From Sulfurimonas sp. HSL3-1 (lineage in GTDB: Bacteria; Campylobacterota; Campylobacteria; Campylobacterales; Sulfurimonadaceae): a stretch of 64,000 bases of DNA. The notes under the pieces are model-generated. The model did no database searches and was not told the origin of the DNA. It saw only the letters and a program-made list of their open reading frames with translations. Below, one piece after another: positions 24,070 to 32,767 of the stretch. The first letter of the stretch is position 1; the number at the start of each line of letters is the position of its first letter. Location: contig NZ_CP147920.1 of the NCBI RefSeq assembly GCF_039645995.1, positions 992,001-1,056,000 of the forward strand. The letters are read 5' to 3'. The position numbers and the translations under genes were made by a program.

Positions 24070-26541
24070 TCATCCCTTTTTGATTTGATCCCGTACAAAG
24101 TATTTGGCGACCAATGCTCCCGCCGTCATCGGTTTGTCAAAATAGTAGCCCTGGAAAATATCGCATTTCATTCTCTTGAGCAGCTGTACCTGGCCTTCCT
24201 TCTCGACGCCTTCGATCACGACTTTCATCCCCAGGGCATGCCCGAGTTCGGTCATGGTCTTGACGATCACGGCTGTTTTGGCGTTGAATTCGATTTCGTC
24301 GATAAAACTCTTGTCGATTTTAATGGTATCGACCTGGAAGGATTGGAGGTAGGTAAAGGTGGAGTAACCCGTCCCGAAGTCGTCGATGGCGATCTTGATG
24401 CCCGCATCGCATAGCGACTTGATGGTTTCGATGTTATCGGTAGAGCTTTCGACGATGATCCTTTCTGTCAATTCGAGTTCGAGGAGGTCTGGATTGAGAT
24501 TGTACTCGGAGAAAAGGTCCAGAAGGTCCCGGATGAAGTAGGTGTCGTTGATATCGACTGCCGTGACGTTGACGGCGGCAAAGATGCCGTCCCATCCAAT
24601 CCGCTGCCACTGTTTGAGCGCCTTGCAGGACTCCTCAAGGACCCAATGCGTGATCCGCAGAATCAGCCCGTTCTGTTCGGCAATGCCGATGAAGGTGTCG
24701 GGGGTGAGTATCCCCCGTTTGGGGTGACGCCACCGCAGCAGGACTTCGACGCCGGCGAGACTGTTGTCTGTGGCACTGATCTTCGGCTGAAACAGCAGGA
24801 AAAACTCGTTGTTATCCAGGGCCTCGAAAAGATCGTTGTGGAGCTTCAGACGTTCGATGGCCATGTTGTCCAAGACGGGGTTGAAGAAATAGAATCGGTT
24901 CTTGCCGAGCTCCTTTGCCTTGTGCAGCGCCGTGTCGCTGTTTTTCATCAGGGTGTCGTAGTCATCCCCGTCATTGGGATAGAGCGCTATTCCCACGCTG
25001 GCCGTAATATGGATGATGTGGTTGTCGAGGTTAAAGGGTTTGCGGATCTGGACAAGAAGCTGGTCGACGATATGCGTCAGGCTCTCCGTCGACTGGATCC
25101 GTTCGAGGATGATGAGAAACTCGTCCTGCCCCATGCGCAAAATGGTGTCAAAACGCCGGAGATGGGCTTTGAGACGGCCACTGAGCTGCATCAGCAGCTG
25201 GTCGCCGACCTTGTGGGTCATCGAGTCGTTGATGTTCTTGAAGTCATCGATGTCGATGGAGAGGACGGCAAAGGGGAGTTTGTCTTTTTTCGCATAGCTC
25301 ATGGACGATGCGAAAATACGCTGCAGGGAGTGACGGTTCCCGATGCCCGTCAGCTGGTCGATGTAGAGCAGCGACTGCAGCTGGTCCCCCAGGGCGTAAG
25401 AGAGGACGATGATTTTGAGCAGTACCCCGAACTGCTGGGAGTGCAGGATAAACCAGGTCGACGGCAGTAGACCGAACTTATGCAGTGCCAGCAGGGTGGA
25501 ACCGGCGAAAAAGAGACTCCAGGCACCAAGGTAGAAACGGGCCCGTCTTTTATTGTGCTTCTGGATGACAAAACCGGCGGAGAGCAGTATGATGGGCGTA
25601 ATAGCCGCCAGGAGGGTCGTCAGTTTGACCGTCAGGTAGTAGATGTCGAAAAAACTCATGATCATGGGGACGAGGTTGATGATGATGATGACGTTCAAGA
25701 CGGAGTGCAGTTTCGGCGTATAGAGTTCCGTTTCCAAAAAGCGCTGGCCGAAAAGGATGGCCGACAGGATCGTAAGATCGACAAAGAAGGGGACGCCTTC
25801 GTTGTACAGCCAGGGGTGATCGGGGAAAAGCAGCATAGGCGTGAAGCCGTCGAAAGAGAGCTGCATCATCGTATAAAAGACGATAAAGCCGACATAATAG
25901 AGATAGATGGCTCTGCGGAAGATCAGGAAGAAAATAAAGTTGTAGAGCGACAAAATAATGAGGATGCCGTAAAAAATGCCGTAAAAGAGGAAGCGTCTCT
26001 GGTCGGCATCCTGCAGGGCATCCGGGTCATTGATGGTGATGGGGAGATCGATCGACGATTGGGAACGGATCTTCCAGACCAGTGTCGTGGTCTTGCCCGG
26101 AAGCATCGTGATCGGGAAACGAAACGTCAGGCTCGACAAGGGACGTGAAGCGACGGGGCGCTTGTCCCCGCTGGCAAAATGAGCGATGACTTTTTTGTTT
26201 TCGATCACGTAGAGATCGACATAATCGAGCAGGGGGTTTTCCAGGTCGACGATCCATGCATTCTCGGTATGGGAGGTGTTCTTCAGTGTCGAACGCAGCC
26301 AGATGGTGTCATCGACATAACCGAAGGGGAGCTGGGCCTTGTCAACGGTGTTGCAGATTGCCGGGCTGCTGCCCTCCAAAAACATGTCGACGTTCAGCAT
26401 ATTCAGATGGTCCATGCAGAGCAGGACAGAGTCGGAGAGATCATACTGTTTTCCGCTGGAAGTGACATTGATGACAGGTTCGGCGGAGAGGGGATTCAAA
26501 GTGAGAAAAATCAGAATAAAAATATGAAAAACCGTTTGCAT
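24070..26541 (-). CDS. 7TMR-DISM membrane sensor with GGDEF and EAL domains
   Basis: Start taken at 26541, where a signal peptide begins (MQTVFHIFILIFLTLNPLSA); 823 residues. Order: periplasmic 7TMR-DISMED2-type sensor domain (~30-165, with LPFGYVDDTIWLRSTLKN), seven membrane spans (~180-385), GGDEF domain (~400-560) and EAL domain (~575-815). The GGDEF signature is RMGQDEF, with Gln replacing the second Gly, so cyclase activity is questionable. The EAL keeps EVLLRW, NVTAVD, LELTERI, DDFGTGYS, IKIDKSFI, VIEGVE and FQGYYF, so phosphodiesterase activity is expected. It ends one base before the start of the Tle1-like gene. It likely senses a carbohydrate or other ligand in the periplasm. Confidence 0.85.
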   Translation of the reverse strand: MQTVFHIFILIFLTLNPLSAEPVINVTSSGKQYDLSDSVLLCMDHLNMLNVDMFLEGSSPAICNTVDKAQLPFGYVDDTIWLRSTLKNTSHTENAWIVDLENPLLDYVDLYVIENKKVIAHFASGDKRPVASRPLSSLTFRFPITMLPGKTTTLVWKIRSQSSIDLPITINDPDALQDADQRRFLFYGIFYGILIILSLYNFIFFLIFRRAIYLYYVGFIVFYTMMQLSFDGFTPMLLFPDHPWLYNEGVPFFVDLTILSAILFGQRFLETELYTPKLHSVLNVIIIINLVPMIMSFFDIYYLTVKLTTLLAAITPIILLSAGFVIQKHNKRRARFYLGAWSLFFAGSTLLALHKFGLLPSTWFILHSQQFGVLLKIIVLSYALGDQLQSLLYIDQLTGIGNRHSLQRIFASSMSYAKKDKLPFAVLSIDIDDFKNINDSMTHKVGDQLLMQLSGRLKAHLRRFDTILRMGQDEFLIILERIQSTESLTHIVDQLLVQIRKPFNLDNHIIHITASVGIALYPNDGDDYDTLMKNSDTALHKAKELGKNRFYFFNPVLDNMAIERLKLHNDLFEALDNNEFFLLFQPKISATDNSLAGVEVLLRWRHPKRGILTPDTFIGIAEQNGLILRITHWVLEESCKALKQWQRIGWDGIFAAVNVTAVDINDTYFIRDLLDLFSEYNLNPDLLELELTERIIVESSTDNIETIKSLCDAGIKIAIDDFGTGYSTFTYLQSFQVDTIKIDKSFIDEIEFNAKTAVIVKTMTELGHALGMKVVIEGVEKEGQVQLLKRMKCDIFQGYYFDKPMTAGALVAKYFVRDQIKKG

Positions 26542-26646
26542 GGGTTCATTATACTCCATAGGCATCTAATTTGTATTAATAACGTGATAAATGATTTTGC
26601 GCTTGTTAGTTGAACTGGTACAATTAGTTTTTTGAAAAGGATGAAT

Positions 26647-26991
26647 ATGGAACAATTGCCCAAATGCCCCCAGTGCGGAAGCGAATACACTTATGAGGAT
26701 GGTGAGCTTTACGTCTGTCCGGAGTGCGCCCATGAATGGTCAAAAGATGCCGCGGACGCCGGTGCTGAGGATGCGTTTGTCGTGCGTGACGCCAACGGGA
26801 ACATTCTGCAAGACGGCGATACCGTGACGGTCATCAAGGACCTGAAGGTCAAGGGCGCATCGTCCGACATCAAGGTCGGTACCAAGGTCAAAAATATCAA
26901 ACTGAACCCTAACAGCGACCACAACATCGACTGTAAGATCCCCGGTGTCGGCGCGATGGGACTCAAGTCCGAATTCGTTAAAAAAGTCTGA
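26647..26991 (+). CDS. phnA: PhnA-type zinc-ribbon protein
   Basis: The start at 26647 (AAGGA 5 bases upstream) gives 114 residues beginning [19 protein letters not shown], exactly where E. coli YjdM/PhnA family proteins begin; two in-frame start codons 2 and 5 codons earlier are possible. The N-terminal zinc ribbon has CPQC and CPEC; the C-terminal PhnA domain shows the tight conserved block [23 protein letters not shown] and ends with [11 protein letters not shown]. Despite the name, most members do not degrade phosphonates and the role is unknown. It is a monocistronic gene with a hairpin downstream. Confidence 0.85.
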   Translation: MEQLPKCPQCGSEYTYEDGELYVCPECAHEWSKDAADAGAEDAFVVRDANGNILQDGDTVTVIKDLKVKGASSDIKVGTKVKNIKLNPNSDHNIDCKIPGVGAMGLKSEFVKKV

Positions 26992-27003
26992 TTCCTCTTC
27001 CGA

Positions 27004-27027
27004 CGGTCGGCGGGAGCACGCCGACCG
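27004..27027. terminator. GC-rich hairpin between convergent genes
   Basis: CGGTCGGCG (27004-27012) and CGCCGACCG (27019-27027) pair perfectly around a 6-base loop, between the stops of the PhnA gene and the transglutaminase-like gene. No run of T follows on either strand, so it may terminate transcription weakly in both directions. Confidence 0.5.
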
Positions 27028-27050
27028 ATTGCTGCGTTTAATTTTCCCGT

Positions 27051-27887
27051 TTAATGTTCTTCAGCCGGACGGAAGCGTGCGGTTCTGATCCATTGTCCAC
27101 CCGTGTAAGCCGTTGTGAGCGGCGATCCGTAGTTGTACCAGATGTACCGGTCGTTGAACATCCCCTTGGGATGGTAGTTCGGCAGAGCGGAGGCCAGGGG
27201 AAAGCTGCTCTTCACCCGCTTGGCCGTTGCTTCGAGAAGGTAGGTGTTTCCCGCTTCGAATACGACAACCCAGGCATGCCCTTCGTTTTTATAGGTTCCG
27301 AAGACGACCCGCGCATCATAGCCGATTCCTTCCAGCCAGTCGGCGAGCAGTATGGCGTGATCTTCGCAGTCGCCGCGCCCGCTTAAGTAAGCCTCCTCGG
27401 AACTGAGCCAGATCTCGGCATAGCCCTTGAACTGCTGTTCGTCACGCTCGTAGCGCATATGCCTTGCTATATGGTGCATGGCACTCCATTTCGAATCGAC
27501 GCTGAAGGGGATGAAGTGCTTGAAAAAACCGTTGGCATAATAGGCTTTGAGATCGCGCCCATAGGCGAAATAGGCTACGGGTTTCTCATGGAAACGCTGG
27601 GAACCGGACCCCTGGCCTCGCGACTTGTTGGCGGGCCGGTCCAGCCATGCCGGGATCCTGGCGCTGCGTTTCACCGGCACGGAGAGCAGCTGCATCTCGC
27701 CCGCTCTCGGCCCCGGACGGTGACGGGGAAGGGACTGGCCCGGGGAAGTGACGGTCGTCGGCGGCGGCACCGGCAGGGCGGCTTCGTCGTGCCGCTCTTT
27801 CAGTGCCGTGATGAAGAAGAGGGGGACATAGAGCAGGATAAGGACCCGCAGCAGGATAAAGAAGGTTCGCAGGTACTTTGCGATCAT
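27051..27887 (-). CDS. Membrane-anchored transglutaminase-like protease family protein
   Basis: 278 residues with one N-terminal membrane helix (~residues 5-27), a proline-rich linker to about residue 95, then a transglutaminase-like/cysteine-protease domain. The catalytic Cys is in SGRGDCEDHAILLADW near residue 172, the His in GHAWVVVFE near 206, and an acidic residue in LLEATAK near 218. The domain faces the periplasm. These proteins are bacterial transglutaminase-like cysteine peptidases of unclear substrate. It starts in a 4-bp overlap with the DUF350 gene, a pairing that recurs with ATP-grasp peptide ligases elsewhere; no ligase is seen here. Confidence 0.8.
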   Translation of the reverse strand: MIAKYLRTFFILLRVLILLYVPLFFITALKERHDEAALPVPPPTTVTSPGQSLPRHRPGPRAGEMQLLSVPVKRSARIPAWLDRPANKSRGQGSGSQRFHEKPVAYFAYGRDLKAYYANGFFKHFIPFSVDSKWSAMHHIARHMRYERDEQQFKGYAEIWLSSEEAYLSGRGDCEDHAILLADWLEGIGYDARVVFGTYKNEGHAWVVVFEAGNTYLLEATAKRVKSSFPLASALPNYHPKGMFNDRYIWYNYGSPLTTAYTGGQWIRTARFRPAEEH

Positions 27888-28114
27888 GTCATCGAAGAGG
27901 CGACGATGATGGCGATGAAGATGAGGATGGTCGACGCGAAGATCGCGGCGGCGACGTTGCCTTTTTTGATCTCCTCCTCGAGGGCGATGGATTTAAGCAG
28001 TTTGCTGTCGATGTATTTGAGGGCAATGACGGCGATCACGAGCACGGCCACCGTATAAACAAGGTTGACGGAAAGGTTGATCAGGGTGGAGATGAAAAAG
28101 TCGCTTTCGGGCAC
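27884..28114 (-). CDS. DUF350 family two-helix membrane protein
   Basis: A GTG start at 28114 with GAAGGA (spacing 8) gives 76 residues: two membrane helices (~12-32 and ~52-72), and the DUF350 signature GNVAAAIFASTILIFIAII. An ATG 20 codons further upstream (28174) is the alternative. The function of DUF350 is not known; it is often next to transglutaminase-like or peptide-ligase genes. The overlap with the following gene (ATGA) shows co-translation. Confidence 0.7.
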   Translation of the reverse strand: MPESDFFISTLINLSVNLVYTVAVLVIAVIALKYIDSKLLKSIALEEEIKKGNVAAAIFASTILIFIAIIVASSMT

Positions 28115-28224
28115 AGGCGCGTCCTTCGTTGGAAATGATGAGGTAGTGTAGCGCACCTTTTCTTTTACGGGCACGAAGGGGGAAGTAAAAGGGGGCCGAT
28201 AGGGAAGGGACGCGAACGTTAGCG

Positions 28225-28248
28225 CTGCGGATACCTTAGCATCCGCAG
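28225..28248 (-). terminator. Hairpin after the secreted-protein gene
   Basis: CTGCGGAT (28225-28232) pairs with ATCCGCAG (28241-28248) around an 8-base loop, 5 bases past the stop of the gene at 28253-28906 on the minus strand. No T-run follows, so termination is only suggested. Confidence 0.4.
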
Positions 28249-28252
28249 AATG

Positions 28253-28906
28253 TTATTGAAACTCTTTGACAATGACGCTGTCCGTCGACCAGCATCCTGT
28301 ATCATACTGAACCCCTGTCGCCCCGCCGCTTGTCGCTCTTGCATACATGCTGACAGTGTGCGATCCGGCGCTTAAACCTGAGAAAAACCCTTCCATCGTC
28401 ACGGCGACGCCGCTCACACCGACTTCAGCTGTTTTGACACTGCCGCGGATACGGCCGTTGGTTGTTGCCGTGTCATCGATCCTCAGTTCGAAAATCACCC
28501 CGGTACTTGTCATGGTAGAAACGGAAAGACGCCCGCTGAATACGACATTCAGAACCGTGCCGTCCTGGGCTTTTGTAAAAGAGCCGATCGTAGCGATTTT
28601 CGTATAGGTTGTCGTGACGCTGACCGATGAAGGACAACTGACATTGAGGGTTGTCCACCTGACCAGCCCCGCTTCGGCGATCGCAGTGGCATTGGTCTGT
28701 ATCGCTGTTGCATTGGCGGTGATACGTGTGTCGTTGTCGTTGATCTGGGTTGTATGCTCCGTAAAGTTGTCATTGACTTCGGAGGCATAAGCGGTCGTAC
28801 CGGGGGTGAACGTTGTCATCCCGCTGACCTGCCCGGCGTAAAGACTCCCTGATACCATCAATGCCGAAATACCGAGAAGGCGCAATCCAAATTGTCTGAT
28901 TTTCAT
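28253..28906 (-). CDS. Secreted protein with NxT-repeat stalk, function unknown
   Basis: 217 residues. A Sec signal peptide ends after SLYAG. Residues ~40-75 are a short repetitive stalk (QINDNDTRITANATAIQTNATA) resembling trimeric phage-fibre or YadA-type neck repeats. The C-terminal ~140 residues are beta-rich, low in charge and rich in Thr, Ser and Gly, compatible with a small beta-sandwich or fibre head. There is no anchor domain. Together with the small Gly-rich lipoprotein just upstream, it may form a surface-displayed pair. AAAAGGATT precedes the ATG. Confidence 0.55.
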   Translation of the reverse strand: MKIRQFGLRLLGISALMVSGSLYAGQVSGMTTFTPGTTAYASEVNDNFTEHTTQINDNDTRITANATAIQTNATAIAEAGLVRWTTLNVSCPSSVSVTTTYTKIATIGSFTKAQDGTVLNVVFSGRLSVSTMTSTGVIFELRIDDTATTNGRIRGSVKTAEVGVSGVAVTMEGFFSGLSAGSHTVSMYARATSGGATGVQYDTGCWSTDSVIVKEFQ

Positions 28907-28946
28907 GATGAATCCTTTTGAGTTTGTGTTCTACTGGAAACGGTCG

Positions 28947-29078
28947 TTATCCCCAGTTGTCCTGATCCCAGGTCATCGTGTCCCAGTCACCGGAACCGGA
29001 CGATGAACCGCCTCCGCCTCCGCATCCGTAAATCGCGATCGCTGTGATCGCGAGGATTGCCAGGAACCAACGTTTCAT
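28947..29078 (-). CDS. Tiny Gly/Ser-rich lipoprotein
   Basis: Encoded as a 43-residue protein: the signal MKRWFLAILAITAIAIYGC with Cys19 as the lipid-attached residue, followed by a short Gly/Ser tract (GGGGGSSSGSG) and a Trp/Asp tail. GGAGATGAC precedes the ATG. It is 40 bases from the secreted stalk protein on the same strand, which suggests a small two-gene operon. Function unknown. Confidence 0.5.
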   Translation of the reverse strand: MKRWFLAILAITAIAIYGCGGGGGSSSGSGDWDTMTWDQDNWG

Positions 29079-29375
29079 GTCATCTCCTTTTCGCTCGTAT
29101 CCTCATAGAGTATGCGTATACGAGAGCAGATATTTACATCATAACTCCACAATACTTAAAATAACAGATTAAAATCAATAATTCAAAATAGATATGGACG
29201 GTATGAAAAGGTGCAGCAAGCGCGGAAGCAGTGATATTTTTCATGACAGAATTGGATGTTTTCGATGCGTTGTTTCGTCGCCATCAGCTATAAAATGTGA
29301 TGTTATTTTGATAATTTGTGGAGAGAATAAGACTCTTTGATTTAGAATGAATGATTGCGATGACGAAGGGGAAAA

Positions 29376-30323
29376 ATGCAACTGCTGATCGTACTGCTGG
29401 GCGCGCTGCTCGGCTTTATCTACGGATTCAACACCGACGGCTTTATCTTCAGCTCGAATATCTGTCTTTTCGCGGGTCTGACGATGATTATGCCCTCCTT
29501 GTTCAAGGTGAAGCTGACAGATGTCAAGCTGCTGTGGCACCACCGTACCGTCGTGGCCAAAAGCCTCCTGCTCAACTTTGTCCTCCTCCCGATCTTCGCC
29601 GTCATTATCGGATTGCTGAGCCGCGACTACGGCATCGCCGCCGGACTCTTTCTGCTCTCGGTGCTCAGCGGCGGCGGGATGGTCATGTACTGGATCAAAA
29701 AGTCAGGCGGCGACACGTCGCTGGGCTTTCTCATCCTCTTTATCAACCTGCTGCTGATCTCGCTGTCGTTTTTGATGCTGCACCTCTTCGGCGTCTACAC
29801 CGAGAGCTATTTCGATACCCTCTACACCGACGACAATAACAACATGGAGAGCTACGCGCGGCTGGTCATCGAACTGCTCATTGTCATTCCCTTTATCGCG
29901 AGCCGTTTCGTGGTGCTGTTCAAACCGCTGGAGAAGTTCATCGAGACCTACCGCCCCTACATCAGCAACATCAGCATGTTCATCATCCTCTTCTACCTCT
30001 TCGGTCTCCAGAGCACGCAGAACCTCGTCGATCTGTACGATTTCGAACCCGAACTGATTGTTATCGCGCTGGCTGCCGTTATCGCGTTTTACGTCCTGGA
30101 CCTGCTGTGCGCCTGGTTTATCTTCAAGATGGAGTCTCCGCAGGAGCGTGCCGCTTTCTGGCACAGCGTGACGCGCTATATCACGCTGGCGCTGGTCCTC
30201 TCCACCTTCTCCATGAAAGCGTTCGGGGTGTCGATGCTGCTGCCCATCATGATCGCCTATATGATCCAGATCCCCTTTGCGATCCTTACCGACCGGAAAC
30301 TGGTCGAGAAAGAGACGGCCTAA
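29376..30323 (+). CDS. BASS-family sodium symporter-like membrane protein
   Basis: 315 residues, about nine to ten membrane helices. The layout (MQLLIVLLGALLGFIYGF..., SNICLFAGLTMIMPSLFKV, LLLNFVLLPIFAVIIGLLS, LFLLSVLSGGGMVMYWIKKSGG) resembles the bile acid:sodium symporter fold, including the Gly-rich crossing helix region near residue 105-115. Substrate could be a carboxylate or arsenite-type oxyanion; ACR3-specific residues cannot be confirmed. It stands alone and is convergent to the second Tle1-like gene, 7 bases apart. Confidence 0.6.
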   Translation: MQLLIVLLGALLGFIYGFNTDGFIFSSNICLFAGLTMIMPSLFKVKLTDVKLLWHHRTVVAKSLLLNFVLLPIFAVIIGLLSRDYGIAAGLFLLSVLSGGGMVMYWIKKSGGDTSLGFLILFINLLLISLSFLMLHLFGVYTESYFDTLYTDDNNNMESYARLVIELLIVIPFIASRFVVLFKPLEKFIETYRPYISNISMFIILFYLFGLQSTQNLVDLYDFEPELIVIALAAVIAFYVLDLLCAWFIFKMESPQERAAFWHSVTRYITLALVLSTFSMKAFGVSMLLPIMIAYMIQIPFAILTDRKLVEKETA

Positions 30324-30330
30324 GCCGTTT

Positions 30331-31485
30331 TTATCCGGCCCGGCCCGGATCGTTGAAATAGACCCGGCGTTTGCCGCCGGGGTTTTTAAGGTTTGTGATC
30401 CAGTCACTCGTTGAGAGCGCATAGCGGTCTCCGACGGCGGAAAGATGCCTGTAGCTTTTGCCGGGATCGGCGGGGGGCTCGAAGAGGCTGTGACCGGCGG
30501 CCGTCTCCCCCAGGAGCTCAAGCCCTGCAAGAGCAGGGATCTGTGCAGCGGCCTTCGAATACATCAGCTGCAGGGCACTGTTGCTAAGGCCGAACGCGAC
30601 CGGTGCATGCTCAACGAAACAGGCATCCAGGGCCCAGTCGGAGAGGGCGGGGAGCTGGGTGAGGGTATGGAGCAATTCGTAGCCTTTCTCCTTGGCCTCC
30701 TGCCGCAAGGTATCGACCTGCTGCTCGGCCTGCGCTTTCTTGTGTTTCGGGTAGACCCGGTAAAACTCCGACCCTTTGACCAGTAGATCCTGCCGGTCGT
30801 CGAGCTCCCCGTATCCGCCGCCGATATCGGCGTGGACCCCCATCAAGGCGATCTCCTCCGTGTTGGCTTCCGTCGTTCCGTCAGCGCGCCTGAGCGACTC
30901 CAGCGGAAAGTTGTGGCGGTGTTCGTCTTTGGCGGTCAGGTGGACGATCTTTTCAGCCGAGTCGTTCGAGAGGTTCAGGTCAAAGCCGATGTTGACCTCG
31001 TTGGCAAGGCCTATTGTCGCCACCGTATCGAAAAGCCCGACAAATCCGACGCGTACGTTTGCATCGTGTTTGTACGCGGCATTGATGCGGTTGACGAAGT
31101 CCCGCGCCTCCGCAGAACCCCGGCTGAAACCGAAGACATCGATGACGACGGCGTCGCTGCTGCTTTGCCGCACGGCCGAACGGACTTTTTTGAGCTTCCG
31201 TTTGACGAAGCTTTTGGCATCGCCCCCGAAGGCCATGTGAAGCGCGTCGTAATAGTCGTTTTTGGCCTTCTTCCTCTGCCGTATCGCCTCGACGGCCTTG
31301 GGAGAGAGGGTTTTCCCCTGTTTGTATTTTCCCGTGCCGACCCCCTGGGAATAGTAGGCGGTATAGCCGCTGGCACGGTAGACTTTGTAGAGTTTGGCGA
31401 CGTTGCTCAGCGACCCGTCACCGATGAGGTCGTCATTATAAAGATTGTTACCGGTACCGTCAAAAAATACGCCAAGCCGCAGCAT
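30331..31485 (-). CDS. DUF2235/Tle1-like alpha-beta hydrolase, second copy
   Basis: 384 residues, with AAGGAG 5 bases before ATG. It opens with LGVFFDGTGNN, contains VFGFSRGSAEARDF (nucleophile Ser near residue 129), GLFDTVATIGL near 160 and GVHADIGGGYGELDD near 225. It has the same core as the copy at 22947-24068 but diverges elsewhere, so it is a paralogue rather than a recent duplicate. In the C-terminal ~120 residues it carries its own extension (KNPGGKRRVYF). No secretion genes or dedicated immunity genes are in the window. Confidence 0.75.
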   Translation of the reverse strand: MLRLGVFFDGTGNNLYNDDLIGDGSLSNVAKLYKVYRASGYTAYYSQGVGTGKYKQGKTLSPKAVEAIRQRKKAKNDYYDALHMAFGGDAKSFVKRKLKKVRSAVRQSSSDAVVIDVFGFSRGSAEARDFVNRINAAYKHDANVRVGFVGLFDTVATIGLANEVNIGFDLNLSNDSAEKIVHLTAKDEHRHNFPLESLRRADGTTEANTEEIALMGVHADIGGGYGELDDRQDLLVKGSEFYRVYPKHKKAQAEQQVDTLRQEAKEKGYELLHTLTQLPALSDWALDACFVEHAPVAFGLSNSALQLMYSKAAAQIPALAGLELLGETAAGHSLFEPPADPGKSYRHLSAVGDRYALSTSDWITNLKNPGGKRRVYFNDPGRAG

Positions 31486-31577
31486 CGCTTCTCCTTGTGT
31501 AAAACTCTTTATAACACCATAAAATATTTTACATATAAAAATGCTTCACGGGAGAGCGGCGACGCGGCGTTGCCGCG

Positions 31578-32648
31578 CTATGAGAGCGTCGGGTAGTCGA
31601 GGTACCCTTTTTCGTCCTGGGTGTAGAAGGTGTCGGGGTCCGGTTCGTTCAGCGGGGCGTCGGCGTTGAAGCGTTCGGGCAGGTCGGGGTTGGCGATGTA
31701 GAGCAGCCCGTAAGCGACGGCGTCGGCGAGACCGTCGGCGATGACGGCATTTCCCCTTGCTTTGTCATAGCCGCCGCAGGTGATAAGCACACCCTTGTAG
31801 GCGTCGCGCAGGGCGGCGAGTTCGACCACGTTTGCCCCGTGGCGGATATCCCCTTCGAGGGCATCGACGATATGTACATAGGCGAGGTTTGCATCGCTTA
31901 GCCGGTTGAGTGCATAGGTAAAGAGCGTTTTGGGGTCGGAGTCGCTCATGTCGTTGAAAGTCCCGCTGGGAGAGAGCCGTACCCCTGTGCGGTCGGCGCC
32001 GATGGCGGCGCTGACGCCTTCAACGATTTCGAGTAGGAAGCGTACGCGGTTTTCGACGGAACCGCCGTAGGCGTCTTCGCGCCTGTTCGTGCCGTCGCGC
32101 AGGAACTGGTCGATGAGATAGCCGTTGGCACCGTGGATCTCTACGCCGTCGAACCCGGCGGCAATGGCGTTTTTCGCCCCGTCGACATACTGCTCTACAA
32201 TGCCCGGGATCTCCGCCGTCTCCAGGGGGCGCGGGGTGACATAGTCCTGCATCCCCTCGAAGGTGAAGGTCTGTCCCGCCGGTTGGACTGCCGAAGGGGC
32301 GAGGGGAAGCTCACCGCCGAGGAAAGAGGGGTGGGAGATGCGGCCCACATGCCACAGCTGCAGATAGATCTTCCCGCCCTTGTCATGTACGGCCTGCGTC
32401 ACCTGTTTCCATGATTCCACCTGTTCGGGCGTATAGATGCCCGGCGTCGCGGGGTAGCCCATCCCCATCGGGGAGACCATGGTCGCTTCGCTGATGATCA
32501 GGCCGGCGGAGGCACGCTGGGCATAGTAGTCGGCCATCATGGCGTTGGCCCGGTGCTCTTCTACGCTCCGGCAGCGGGTCAGCGGCGCCATAACGATGCG
32601 GTTGTTCAGGGTGATATTTCCGACGTTCAGCGGTGAAAAGAGATCCAT
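31578..32648 (-). CDS. Old-yellow-enzyme type alkene reductase
   Basis: 356 residues, TIM-barrel flavoprotein of the OYE/N-ethylmaleimide reductase family. Seen are LFSPLNVGNITLNNRIVMAPLTR at the N-terminus, LWHVGRISHPSF (active-site region), GFDGVEIHGANGYLIDQFLRD with the substrate-binding His/Asn, and the NADPH/FMN-binding VENRVRFLLEIV. Members use FMN and NAD(P)H to reduce activated C=C bonds or nitro compounds and often act in redox stress. AGGAG precedes the ATG. It is single and unlinked to neighbours. Confidence 0.9.
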   Translation of the reverse strand: MDLFSPLNVGNITLNNRIVMAPLTRCRSVEEHRANAMMADYYAQRASAGLIISEATMVSPMGMGYPATPGIYTPEQVESWKQVTQAVHDKGGKIYLQLWHVGRISHPSFLGGELPLAPSAVQPAGQTFTFEGMQDYVTPRPLETAEIPGIVEQYVDGAKNAIAAGFDGVEIHGANGYLIDQFLRDGTNRREDAYGGSVENRVRFLLEIVEGVSAAIGADRTGVRLSPSGTFNDMSDSDPKTLFTYALNRLSDANLAYVHIVDALEGDIRHGANVVELAALRDAYKGVLITCGGYDKARGNAVIADGLADAVAYGLLYIANPDLPERFNADAPLNEPDPDTFYTQDEKGYLDYPTLS

Positions 32649-32767
32649 ATTCTGCTCCTGTGTGGTGATGGGCCATTATTTCATGGGCGCCGTAACAGCA
32701 ATCTTAAAAACCGGGGGCAGTTTTCGGGTATCAGATATGATCTTGGGAGGGGAGTGAAGCTGCGCGC

